NCBI GenBank assembly: GCA_002345705.1
Contig: DDWO01000021.1
Location: 73,721 to 114,014 of the forward strand
Reading direction: 5' to 3'
Length of the DNA: 40,294 bases
Origin: Acholeplasmataceae bacterium UBA2284
GTDB lineage: Bacteria > Bacillota_I > Bacilli_A > Acholeplasmatales > Acholeplasmataceae
In this document: positions 1-7,384 of the stretch, one piece after another
Layout of the letters: each line of letters opens with the position of its first letter
How positions within the stretch are numbered: position 1 is the stretch's first letter
The notes under the pieces: model-generated
Database searches by the model: none
Seen by the model: only the letters and a program-made list of their open reading frames with translations
What the model was told of the DNA's origin: nothing
Position numbers and translations under genes: made by a program

Positions 1-2
1 GA

Positions 3-49
3 ACTCATGACTTTATGAGTAAAAAAAAGTCGAAAATGAGTGTTTTTTT
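3..49 (+). terminator. Possible intrinsic terminator of the gene before the window
   Basis: ACTCAT and GACTTT (3-14) can pair with AAAGTC (26-31) and ATGAGT (36-41), with a GAAA bulge, followed by seven T (43-49). It sits just upstream of yaaA. In related genomes dnaN usually precedes yaaA, so this could end dnaN transcription (inference). A shorter alternative hairpin, ACTCAT with ATGAGT at 15-20, also exists. Confidence 0.4.
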
Positions 50-62
50 GCTTATATTATGA

Positions 63-68
63 TATAAT
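63..68 (+). promoter_or_regulatory. Candidate -10 element for yaaA-recF-gyrBA
   Basis: A perfect TATAAT lies 26 nt before the yaaA ATG and just after the terminator-like element. No good -35 hexamer is visible at 16-18 nt spacing, because that region is the terminator stem and T-run, so the assignment is tentative. Confidence 0.4.
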
Positions 69-93
69 ATAAAAGAGCATAGAGGGTGAATAT

Positions 94-330
94 ATGAAAA
101 TATTTAAAATTAGAGAAGAATTTATAACTTTAGGACAATTTTTAAAAGCAACAGATCATATCAATTCAGGTGGGCATGCAAAGTTTTTTTTATTTGAAAA
201 TGATGTTTTTGTCAACAATGAAAAGAGAACTGAACGTGGAAAAAAACTACGTAATGGTGATCATGTTTTAGTTGAAAACGAAGAATATTTAATTGTCGAT
301 GATACAAAAACTGATTCTCAAAAACTTTAG
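94..330 (+). CDS. yaaA: S4-domain RNA-binding protein YaaA
   Basis: Small 78-residue protein consisting almost entirely of one S4 RNA-binding fold (about residues 12-70). The pattern is typical: a helix with LGQFLKATDHINSGGHAK, a strand carrying VFVNNEKRTERGKKLRNGD, and a terminal LVENEEYLIV strand. Family members of this size sit between dnaN and recF in many Bacillota and are thought to act in ribosome assembly; the position before recF-gyrB-gyrA fits exactly. An AGAGGGTG Shine-Dalgarno is placed 5 nt before ATG. The 3' end overlaps recF by 32 nt, suggesting translational coupling. The exact RNA target cannot be told from sequence. Confidence 0.9.
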   Translation: MKIFKIREEFITLGQFLKATDHINSGGHAKFFLFENDVFVNNEKRTERGKKLRNGDHVLVENEEYLIVDDTKTDSQKL

Positions 331-1327
331 AAATCACCAGACTTTAGAATTAAAGTTTGAAAAACCCTTTATTTACATTCATGGTGCAAATGGTGTTGGA
401 AAAACAAGTATCTTAGAAAGTATTTATTTCTGTGCGACAACAAAATCACACCGAACAAACGATGAAAAAGAATTAATTCTAAGAAATGAGCAATTTGCGC
501 AAGTTAAATTGGTAACGAATGAAGATAAATATGAGCTCATCTTATCAAAAACTGGAAAAAGAGCATCGATTAATCATGTTGAAAAAAGAAAGATCAGTGA
601 TTATATTGGACATCTACGTGTTGTCATGTTTGCACCAGAGGATTTAGAACTTATCAAAGGAAATCCAGCAAACAGAAGACAATTTATGGATTTAGAATGG
701 ATGCAGCTCAACAAACAGTATTTGAAGAATTTAAATACCTATAAAAATGTTTTAAAGCAAAGAAACAGTTTATTAAAAAAAATCAGTATTGATGATGACT
801 ATACATTTCTAAATATTCTCGGTGATCAACTTTATGAAGTTGGATCTGAAATTATTAAGGAACGTAGACAGTTTTTAATTGAACTCAATGCTTATTTAAA
901 GAAAATATATGCTTTATTTTCAACCCATCAAGTTCAAATCGTTTATGAACCTGATCTTGATGAAAAAGCATTTAAAAATTATTTAAACAAGAATCAAAAG
1001 CAAGATATTATATATCAAACAACAAATGCAGGACCTCATAGAGATGACTTTTATATCGATTTCAACGCATTTGATGCAAAGAGTTATGCATCTCAGGGGG
1101 AGCAACGTCTAATCGTTGTAGCGCTAAAATTAGCGCTTCTAAAGCTGATTGAAGAGAAGACAGGAAAGCAGGTTGTACTGCTTTTAGATGATGTCTTAAG
1201 TGAACTCGATTTAGACAAACAAAAACTATTTCTAAATCATTTACCAAAAGAACATCAAATAATCATGAATAGTGCACTTCCGATTGATGGAGAACATATT
1301 CAAAAGATACATTTGAAAAAGGAGTAG
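299..1327 (+). CDS. recF: DNA replication and repair protein RecF
   Basis: 342-residue SMC-like ATPase that helps load RecA at gapped DNA. Counting from ATG at 299, it opens with the RecF signature LILKNFRNH, a Walker A GANGVGKTS (about residues 29-37), the ABC-type signature SQGEQR (about 265-270) and Walker B VVLLLDDVLSELD. Length is slightly below the usual 360-370. A TTG two codons earlier (293) keeps the frame open, but ATG is preferred. No strong Shine-Dalgarno is visible; because the start lies inside yaaA, re-initiation after yaaA is likely. The stop is 4 nt before gyrB ATG, so the gene belongs to the same operon. Confidence 0.95.
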   Translation: MIQKLILKNFRNHQTLELKFEKPFIYIHGANGVGKTSILESIYFCATTKSHRTNDEKELILRNEQFAQVKLVTNEDKYELILSKTGKRASINHVEKRKISDYIGHLRVVMFAPEDLELIKGNPANRRQFMDLEWMQLNKQYLKNLNTYKNVLKQRNSLLKKISIDDDYTFLNILGDQLYEVGSEIIKERRQFLIELNAYLKKIYALFSTHQVQIVYEPDLDEKAFKNYLNKNQKQDIIYQTTNAGPHRDDFYIDFNAFDAKSYASQGEQRLIVVALKLALLKLIEEKTGKQVVLLLDDVLSELDLDKQKLFLNHLPKEHQIIMNSALPIDGEHIQKIHLKKE

Positions 1328-1331
1328 GAAC

Positions 1332-3227
1332 ATGTCAAATTATGATGCATCGAACATTCAAATATTAGAGGGACTAGAAGCTGTAAGAAAACGCCCTGGT
1401 ATGTATATCGGAAGTACGGGATCGAGAGGTCTACACCATTTAGTATGGGAAATCGTCGATAACTCGATTGATGAAGCTCTAGGTGGATATGCTACCAACA
1501 TCAAGTTGGAGCTTTTAAAGGATGAAGTCGTCCGTGTCACTGATGATGGACGTGGTATTCCAGTTGACCTACATCCTAAAACCAATAGACCAGCAGTTGA
1601 AACGATTTTAACATCACTTCACTCAGGTGGTAAGTTTGATGGAAAATCATATAAGGTATCTGGCGGATTGCATGGTGTTGGTGCTTCTGTTGTAAATGCT
1701 TTATCTGAATGGTTTGTAGTTGAAATTCATAGAGATAACAAGAGATATGAACAAAAATTTGAACGTGGTGTTCCAATGACTGACGTAACTGTCATCGGTG
1801 AATCCACGCATACAGGTACAATTGTTACCTTCAAATCAGATCACTTAGTCTTTACTGAAACAATCGTTTATGAATTTGAAATTCTTAGAAATAGAGTGCA
1901 ACAGCTTGCATTCTTAAACAAAGGAATCAAAATTACTATATCTGACCAAAGAGGAGATACTCCTATTGAATTCTCATATCATTATGAAGGTGGTATTGTT
2001 GAATACGTCGGTTTCTTAAACAGTGGTAAAGGAAAGGTCAATCACGACGTTTTATACACTGAAAAAGAGGTTGATGGAGTTACACTTGAAATTGCTTTGC
2101 AATATAACGATTCCTATGCGACCAATCTTTACTCATTTGCAAATAACATTCCAACTCATGAAGGTGGGATGCATGAAGACGGATTCAAGATGGCACTAAC
2201 GCGTGTTTTAAATAAATACGCAAGTGAAAATGGATTCCTAAAGAAAGATGATTCCTTCCTAGGTGAAGATACTAGAGAAGGTTTAACAGCAATTATATCT
2301 GTTAAGCATCCAAATCCGCAGTTTGAAGGACAAACAAAAACAAAGCTTGGTAATCCTGAAGTACGTCAAATTACAAGTCAAATCGTTGGTGAAGGATTAG
2401 AAAGATATCTTCTTGAAAATCCAAACGACGCTAAATTAATCATTGAAAAAAGCTTAATGGCATCACGTGCAAGAATTGCAGCTAAAAAAGCTAGAGAAGC
2501 AACTAGAAGAAAATCACCATTAGATGCTCTTGGATTTGCATCTAAGCTTGCAGATTGCAGAAGTAAAGATCCTGCAGTATCTGAAATTTACATCGTCGAA
2601 GGTGACTCTGCGGGTGGATCTGCTAAACAAGGTAGAGAATCTGAATATCAAGCAATTCTACCACTCCGTGGTAAGGTATTAAACGTAGAAAAGGCTAGAC
2701 TCGATAAAATATTAAATAACAAAGAAATTCTTTCACTTATCCAAGCATTAGGTACAGGTATTGGTGATGAATTTGAAGCTGAAAAATCTAGATATCATAA
2801 GGTCGTTATCATGACCGATGCTGATATCGATGGCGCGCATATTCGAACACTTCTTCTAACATTCTTCTTTAGATACATGAAGCCTTTAATTGACCTAGGT
2901 TATGTCTTTATTGCACAGCCACCACTATATAAAGTTCAAGCAGGAAAACGTGTTGAATATGTTTATACTGATGAAGCACTTCAAAAGATTCTTGCTGAAA
3001 TGGGTGGACGTCCTGGTATACAAAGATACAAAGGTCTTGGGGAAATGAATCCTGAGCAGCTTTGGGAAACAACGATGGATCCTGAAAATAGAACACTTCT
3101 TCAAGTTTCACTTAAGGATGCTATGGATGCCGATCAGGTATTTAGCATGCTCATGGGTGAAGAGGTAGAACCAAGAAAAGCATTTATTCAAGAAAACGCA
3201 ATTTATGCATCAAATATTGACGCATAG
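1332..3227 (+). CDS. gyrB: DNA gyrase subunit B
   Basis: 631-residue ATPase subunit of gyrase, a normal length for the short (non-proteobacterial) form. Residues 1-220 form the GHKL ATPase: E40 and N44 in WEIVDNSIDEA, DDGRGIP, and the GLHGVGASVVNAL loop. A transducer domain follows, then TOPRIM with EGDSAGG (423-429) and TDADIDGAHI (495-504), and a C-terminal part with RYKGLGEM. AAGGAG precedes the ATG and overlaps the recF end. The stop is 14 nt before gyrA, so the two subunits are co-transcribed. Position next to recF argues for gyrB rather than parE. Confidence 0.97.
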   Translation: MSNYDASNIQILEGLEAVRKRPGMYIGSTGSRGLHHLVWEIVDNSIDEALGGYATNIKLELLKDEVVRVTDDGRGIPVDLHPKTNRPAVETILTSLHSGGKFDGKSYKVSGGLHGVGASVVNALSEWFVVEIHRDNKRYEQKFERGVPMTDVTVIGESTHTGTIVTFKSDHLVFTETIVYEFEILRNRVQQLAFLNKGIKITISDQRGDTPIEFSYHYEGGIVEYVGFLNSGKGKVNHDVLYTEKEVDGVTLEIALQYNDSYATNLYSFANNIPTHEGGMHEDGFKMALTRVLNKYASENGFLKKDDSFLGEDTREGLTAIISVKHPNPQFEGQTKTKLGNPEVRQITSQIVGEGLERYLLENPNDAKLIIEKSLMASRARIAAKKAREATRRKSPLDALGFASKLADCRSKDPAVSEIYIVEGDSAGGSAKQGRESEYQAILPLRGKVLNVEKARLDKILNNKEILSLIQALGTGIGDEFEAEKSRYHKVVIMTDADIDGAHIRTLLLTFFFRYMKPLIDLGYVFIAQPPLYKVQAGKRVEYVYTDEALQKILAEMGGRPGIQRYKGLGEMNPEQLWETTMDPENRTLLQVSLKDAMDADQVFSMLMGEEVEPRKAFIQENAIYASNIDA

Positions 3228-3241
3228 AAGGGAGATCAAAA

Positions 3242-5863
3242 ATGGACAATAATATTAATGCAAACAATATATCAACAAAAACCACTGAAGGCTATGTAAA
3301 AGAAATTAACATATCCACAGAAATGAAGACCTCCTTTTTAAACTATGCAATGAGTGTTATCGTATCTCGTGCGCTTCCTGATATTAGAGATGGCCTAAAG
3401 CCAGTACAAAGACGTATTTTATACGCAATGAACGATTTAGGTATGTCAGCCGATAAGGCACATAAAAAATCAGCTAGAATCGTCGGGGAAGTTATCGGTA
3501 AGTATCACCCACATGGTGATTCATCGGTTTATGAAGCAATGGTTAGAATGGCACAGCCATTTAGCTATAGAATGCCTTTAATTGACGGACACGGGAACTT
3601 CGGTTCTGTAGATGGCGATGGTGCAGCAGCAATGCGTTACACCGAAGCTAGAATGTCAAAATTAGCGGGAGAGCTCGTTAGAGATCTAGAAAAAAATACC
3701 GTTGATTTCATTGATAACTACGATGGATCTGAACGTGAACCAAGTGTTTTACCTGCTAGATATCCAAATCTATTAGTGAATGGATCGACAGGAATTGCTG
3801 TTGGTATGGCTACAAACATTCCACCACATAACCTAGCTGAAGTCATTGATGGAATGATTGCCTACATGGATAATGAAGATATTACATCAACTGAATTGAT
3901 GGAATATATCAAGGGTCCTGACTTTCCAACAGGTGGACAGGTTTTAGGTCTTACAGGACTTAGACAAGCCTATGAAACAGGTAAAGGCATCATTGCAGTT
4001 AGAGCAACTGCTGAGATTGTTACACACAAAAATAGAAATAGCATTATCGTTACTGCGATACCCTATCAAGTTAATAAAACAACATTGATTGAAAGAATTG
4101 CTGAAATTGCTAAGGAAAAAATAGTTGAAGGTATAACTGACCTAAGAGATGAGTCGAATCGTAAGGGAATGAGAATTGTCATTGAACTGAGAAGAGATAT
4201 CAATCCACACGTCATGCTAAATAACCTTTATAAATATACTCAACTTCAACAATCGTTTGGTATCAATATGATTGCACTTGTCAAGGGTCAACCACAAATG
4301 GTAGCTCTTCGCGACATGCTTAAATTCTATCTTGAGCATCAAATTGAAGTTATCCAAAGAAGAACAGTATACGATCTAGAAAAAGCTGAAGCAAGACAAC
4401 ATATTTTAGATGGCTTAGTCATTGCGCTACATGATATCGATCATGCAATCGAAATCATCAAGGCATCAAAGACTGGTGAAGAAGCGAAGGAAGCATTAAT
4501 CTTTGAATACAAGCTTACAGACATTCAAGCAAGAGCTATTCTTGATATGCGTCTCCAACGTTTAACAGGTCTTGAAATTGAAAAAATTGAAGCTGAGCTT
4601 ACAGATCTAATTATCAGAATTAAAGACTATAAAGAGATAATTGCAAACCATGATAGAAAGCTTGAAATCATTAGAGAAGAGCTCATCCAAATTAGAGCAC
4701 AATATAATGAACCAAGACTTTCAGAAATCAATTTACACGAAGATTTATCCATCGAAAATGAAGACTTAATTCCAGTCGAAGATGTCATCATTACGGTAAC
4801 AAATAATGGATATATTAAGCGTATGAAAGTTGATCATTATAAGACTCAAAATCGTGGTGGTGTAGGGATGTCAGGAATCAAGGTTCATGAAGATGATTAT
4901 GTCGAACATATTCTCATGACTTCAACCCATGATTTCCATTTATTCTTCACAAATAAAGGACGCGTTTATAAGATCAAAGGATATCAAATTCCTGAAGGTT
5001 CTAGACAGTCAAAAGGACTACCAATTGTTAACCTTTTAGACTTCGATAAGGATGAAACTTTAGCATCATTTACAAACGTTAAAAACTTTGAATCTGATGA
5101 GGAATTCCTAACATTCGTTACGAAAAAAGGTATCGTAAAAAGAACCCCAATTTCTGAATATCAAAACATTAGAACCAATGGTATCAACGCAATTAATTTA
5201 AGAGAAGACGATGAGTTATTGACCGTTTCCTTAACGGATGGCACGAAGGAAATTATCCTTGGAGCATCCAACGGGAAGGCAATTCGCTTCGATGAAAATG
5301 ATGCACGTGCGATGGGTAGAACAACATCTGGTGTACGCGGAATGAGCCTAGGAGAACATGATGAAGTTGTAGGGGTTGCGATTGTTTCAAGCGACCAAGA
5401 AGAGATTCTTGTAATAACCGAAAAAGGCTTTGGTAAGCGAACTATCGTAGAAGAGTATAGACGTCAAATCCGCGGTGGTAAGGGTGTTAAGACCGTCAAT
5501 GTCACAGATAAGAATGGTCGTTTATCAACACTTAGAACTGTATCAGATGATCAAGATTTAATTGTTGTATCTGATAAGGGAGTTGTGATTCGTACACACG
5601 TTGATCAAATCTCACAAACCAAGCGCGCGACCCAAGGCGTAAGAATTATTAGACTTCGTCCTGATCATAAAGTCTCAACAATTGCTCTTGTACCAAGAGC
5701 TGAAGAGATTGAATTAGATGGCGCTGATGAGCATCAATTTGTTCAAGAAACACTCAATGTTTTAGAACAAAAGAAAGTACTCGGAGTTGTTGATTTAGCA
5801 CCTGAAGAAATCGAAGATGAGCAGGAAGAAATCATTACTGCAGAAAGCCTGTTTGACGAGTAA
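3242..5863 (+). CDS. gyrA: DNA gyrase subunit A
   Basis: 873-residue breakage-reunion subunit. The catalytic tyrosine is Y133 in AAAMRYTEARM. The quinolone-resistance region reads HPHGDSSVYEAM, with S94 and E98 at the positions equivalent to E. coli S83 and D87. Serine at the first site is the sensitive-type residue, so no target resistance change is evident there. A C-terminal beta-propeller follows, and it includes QIRGGKG, a one-residue variant of the GyrA box QRRGGKG that separates GyrA from ParC. The last ~20 residues form an acidic tail rich in E and D, as in many gyrases. AAGGGAG precedes ATG. A strong hairpin terminator follows at once. Confidence 0.97.
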   Translation: MDNNINANNISTKTTEGYVKEINISTEMKTSFLNYAMSVIVSRALPDIRDGLKPVQRRILYAMNDLGMSADKAHKKSARIVGEVIGKYHPHGDSSVYEAMVRMAQPFSYRMPLIDGHGNFGSVDGDGAAAMRYTEARMSKLAGELVRDLEKNTVDFIDNYDGSEREPSVLPARYPNLLVNGSTGIAVGMATNIPPHNLAEVIDGMIAYMDNEDITSTELMEYIKGPDFPTGGQVLGLTGLRQAYETGKGIIAVRATAEIVTHKNRNSIIVTAIPYQVNKTTLIERIAEIAKEKIVEGITDLRDESNRKGMRIVIELRRDINPHVMLNNLYKYTQLQQSFGINMIALVKGQPQMVALRDMLKFYLEHQIEVIQRRTVYDLEKAEARQHILDGLVIALHDIDHAIEIIKASKTGEEAKEALIFEYKLTDIQARAILDMRLQRLTGLEIEKIEAELTDLIIRIKDYKEIIANHDRKLEIIREELIQIRAQYNEPRLSEINLHEDLSIENEDLIPVEDVIITVTNNGYIKRMKVDHYKTQNRGGVGMSGIKVHEDDYVEHILMTSTHDFHLFFTNKGRVYKIKGYQIPEGSRQSKGLPIVNLLDFDKDETLASFTNVKNFESDEEFLTFVTKKGIVKRTPISEYQNIRTNGINAINLREDDELLTVSLTDGTKEIILGASNGKAIRFDENDARAMGRTTSGVRGMSLGEHDEVVGVAIVSSDQEEILVITEKGFGKRTIVEEYRRQIRGGKGVKTVNVTDKNGRLSTLRTVSDDQDLIVVSDKGVVIRTHVDQISQTKRATQGVRIIRLRPDHKVSTIALVPRAEEIELDGADEHQFVQETLNVLEQKKVLGVVDLAPEEIEDEQEEIITAESLFDE

Positions 5864-5876
5864 AAAAAAATAAACA

Positions 5877-5905
5877 AAACGCATCCAATTTAGGATGCGT
5901 TTTTT
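5877..5905. terminator. Bidirectional intrinsic terminator after gyrA
   Basis: ACGCATCC (5879-5886) pairs perfectly with GGATGCGT (5893-5900) across the 6-nt loop AATTTA, flanked by A4 before and a T-run after. It can terminate gyrA on the plus strand and the convergent HTH regulator on the minus strand. Confidence 0.9.
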
Positions 5906-5916
5906 ACTTGAAGTGG

Positions 5917-6852
5917 TTAGTGTTTTATATATGTTTTTTTAATATAATCTAATACAAATTCATGAAGTGAAATTTTATAATCATCCTCTATTAAATCAGT
6001 AAATTTAGCAATCTTTTTTTCGTTGTTTTCTGCATACAATGTAGCATAGCATCTGAAGACACTTTCTTCATATTTTTTAATGTTTCCCAGCTTATGATAT
6101 GCAAGGGATAAAAAGTAATAAAAGTACTCTAATAAATAATAAACCTTGAGTCTTGTACTTAACTCTATTCCCTGATTGCACAATCTAATCACTTCGTTAT
6201 AATTTTCGTTAATACCTTCATATTGAGATAACCTTTGGAGGCATAATAAGACAACCTGTTCACTATGTCCACTGACAATAAGATTTGGTTGACTGATATA
6301 TAATTTTAATCGTTCAGCAATCAACTCTTTTTCAGTAAATTTGCTCATGCTCAATAGCGTGCTTAAGATCATAATTTCTGCATTGGAAAGCATTCTACTT
6401 TTAAGTATATTAGGGAAATCAATAAGCTTAATTGTTTTTTCAAGAAAGACATCATCACTGATAATTTTTTTATACATCTCAAGCATATTGACTGTGTGTG
6501 TATAATAAAGTCTATTTACATCATCAATAATATATTTACCTTTTATTTGTTTATTATATTCTTCTGCTGCATTAAAGTCTCTATTAGCCACAGCATTATA
6601 AAAATTAGTAATCAGTGTGGTTTCATTTATTCTTTCCGATTCAAAATCCCAAATAACGTATTCAGGCTTAAAGCCTAATCTTCTGGATAATTGATTAATG
6701 ATATCCTGAGGAATATCACATTCACCCTTTAAATATCTTCGAAATTGGCGAATAGAAACAATCCCAGTAACAAAAGTCTCTTGAGTCATATTGCGTTCAT
6801 ATCTTAGCTTGTCGAAGTAAAGTGATAACTCTTTTGAATAGGTTGCTTCCAT
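5917..6852 (-). CDS. HTH transcriptional regulator with TPR-like C-terminal domain (Rgg/RNPP type)
   Basis: 311-residue protein. Residues about 8-60 form an XRE-type helix-turn-helix (KLRYERNMTQETFVTGIVS, then a recognition-helix region IRQFRRYLKGE). The rest is entirely alpha-helical and rich in Tyr, Leu and Asn, ending in helix pairs such as YYLLEYFYYFLSLAYHKLG that look like tetratricopeptide repeats. This layout and length (about 290-310 aa) match the RNPP/Rgg/MutR group, in which the C-terminal repeats bind a short signalling peptide. Peptide binding here is inference. Reading on the minus strand, AGGAG lies about 11 nt before ATG. It is transcribed away from a small ORF and an ltaS-like gene, which are candidate targets. 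Its GC looks even lower than the neighbouring gyr genes, compatible with accessory status. Confidence 0.75.
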   Translation of the reverse strand: MEATYSKELSLYFDKLRYERNMTQETFVTGIVSIRQFRRYLKGECDIPQDIINQLSRRLGFKPEYVIWDFESERINETTLITNFYNAVANRDFNAAEEYNKQIKGKYIIDDVNRLYYTHTVNMLEMYKKIISDDVFLEKTIKLIDFPNILKSRMLSNAEIMILSTLLSMSKFTEKELIAERLKLYISQPNLIVSGHSEQVVLLCLQRLSQYEGINENYNEVIRLCNQGIELSTRLKVYYLLEYFYYFLSLAYHKLGNIKKYEESVFRCYATLYAENNEKKIAKFTDLIEDDYKISLHEFVLDYIKKTYIKH

Positions 6853-6876
6853 TTTTTTTATTCTCCTGCACGATGG

Positions 6877-6908
6877 GACAGATTTGCCCTACACAAATCG
6901 TCTTTTTT
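6877..6908 (+). terminator. Hairpin plus T6 between the regulator and the small ORF
   Basis: GAC-A-GATTTG (6877-6886) pairs with CAAATC-GTC (6894-6902) with one bulged A, followed by TTTTTT (6903-6908). On the plus strand it has intrinsic-terminator geometry, 30 nt before the small ORF ATG. It could stop antisense read-through into this region, act as an attenuator, or be an operator, since it lies in the divergent promoter region of the regulator. Confidence 0.4.
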
Positions 6909-6937
6909 GTTTTATTCTATAGATGGGGGGGATACCA

Positions 6938-7108
6938 ATGTTTAACAAAAATCGAATTTTATTCAAGTTTAACGATGTATTTATGCCTGATATTATAACG
7001 AGTAATGATCGCATTCGAATATCAAGTATAAGCATAGAAAAAAACGAGGACAAAATTGCAGAGATTGATGTTATGGTAAATCAAGAAAAGGGAGTCCAAA
7101 AAGACTAA
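6938..7108 (+). CDS. Small hypothetical protein, 56 aa
   Basis: I do not recognise this ORF. From ATG 6938 it encodes 56 residues: a mixed N-terminal part (MFNKNRILFKFNDVFMPDII) followed by a charged tail (SIEKNEDKIAEIDVMVNQEKG). There is no signal peptide, membrane segment or cysteine pair. The ATG at 6923 keeps the frame open but would put the G7 run inside the coding sequence (MGGIP...). With ATG 6938 the G7 run (6925-6931) is a Shine-Dalgarno at 6-nt spacing, so I prefer it. The ORF is divergent from an RNPP-like regulator, a position often held by that regulator's target or peptide gene, but the sequence does not look like a secreted pheromone precursor. A hairpin begins 2 nt after the stop. 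Confidence 0.5.
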   Translation: MFNKNRILFKFNDVFMPDIITSNDRIRISSISIEKNEDKIAEIDVMVNQEKGVQKD

Positions 7109-7109
7109 C

Positions 7110-7147
7110 AACTATATTTTAGCACATGGGGGGGTTAAAATATAGTT
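7110..7147 (+). other. Perfect 12-bp hairpin displaying a G7 loop
   Basis: AACTATATTTTA (7110-7121) is perfectly complementary to TAAAATATAGTT (7136-7147). The 14-nt loop GCACATGGGGGGGT carries an ATG followed by seven G. No T-run follows, so it is not a standard terminator. It starts 2 nt after the small ORF stop. It may protect an mRNA 3' end or present an unpaired G-rich ligand. Confidence 0.6.
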
Positions 7148-7166
7148 CTTGATTTAACAAAATTGC

Positions 7167-7194
7167 AAATCAGTATGTGTTTTACCTGATTTTT
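7167..7194 (+). terminator. Candidate intrinsic terminator of the small ORF transcript
   Basis: AAATCAG (7167-7173) pairs with CTGATTT (7186-7192), with two further pairs possible across a bulge, and the 3' arm runs into TTTTT (7190-7194). It is AT-rich and therefore weak. It would separate the small ORF from the ltaS-like transcript. The 7148-7294 stretch holds nothing else I can name. Confidence 0.45.
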
Positions 7195-7294
7195 GATTTC
7201 AAGCCTTTTATTGTAGAAATAGATTTGCTATTGTTTGATTTCCAAGTAATCCATATTTTCTTCAGGGTTTTTGAATCGAGAGATAAAAAGGATC

Positions 7295-7319
7295 CTAACA
7301 TATTCGTCCATAATGTTAG
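7295..7319 (+). promoter_or_regulatory. Inverted repeat abutting the ltaS-like promoter
   Basis: CTAACAT (7295-7301) and ATGTTAG (7313-7319) form a perfect 7-bp inverted repeat with an 11-bp centre. It overlaps the probable -35 element (7316-7321) and lies beside a second palindrome. The geometry resembles a protein-binding site more than an RNA terminator. Confidence 0.4.
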
Positions 7320-7345
7320 CACCTCATTACTAAATGAGGTATAAT
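7316..7345 (+). promoter_or_regulatory. Promoter with palindromic operator, ltaS-like gene
   Basis: TTAGCA (-35, 7316-7321) and a perfect TATAAT (-10, 7340-7345) are 18 bp apart. The spacer is almost wholly a perfect palindrome: ACCTCATT (7321-7328) and AATGAGGT (7333-7340) around ACTA. A dimeric regulator bound here would cover the RNA polymerase site. Transcription would start near 7352, which rules out ATG codons at 7334 and 7346 and points to TTG 7385 as the gene start. Confidence 0.65.
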
Positions 7346-7384
7346 ATGGAGTATATCAACGAGAGAAAAAAAAGGGGGGGTATC

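Larger units (their letters stand above)
6925..7380 (+). repeat. Three 7-G homopolymer runs
   Basis: Runs of exactly seven G occur at 6925-6931 (before the small ORF ATG), 7128-7134 (in the loop of a 12-bp hairpin) and 7374-7380 (just before the ltaS-like TTG). The first two share ATGGGGGGG. No other run of this length was seen in the window. Two of the three sit where a Shine-Dalgarno should be. G-rich Shine-Dalgarno sites of 4-5 G also precede the response regulator (15631) and the HIT gene, so G-runs may be a native form of ribosome binding site here. Confidence 0.8.

Noticed and set aside
1..93. oriC or DnaA-box cluster at the left edge
   Set aside because: Only a terminator-like hairpin and a -10 are visible; no TTATCCACA-type boxes were seen in this short stretch.
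6923..6937. Upstream ATG start (6923) for the small ORF
   Set aside because: It would translate the G7 run as Gly-Gly and leave no ribosome site. ATG 6938 uses the G-run as Shine-Dalgarno.
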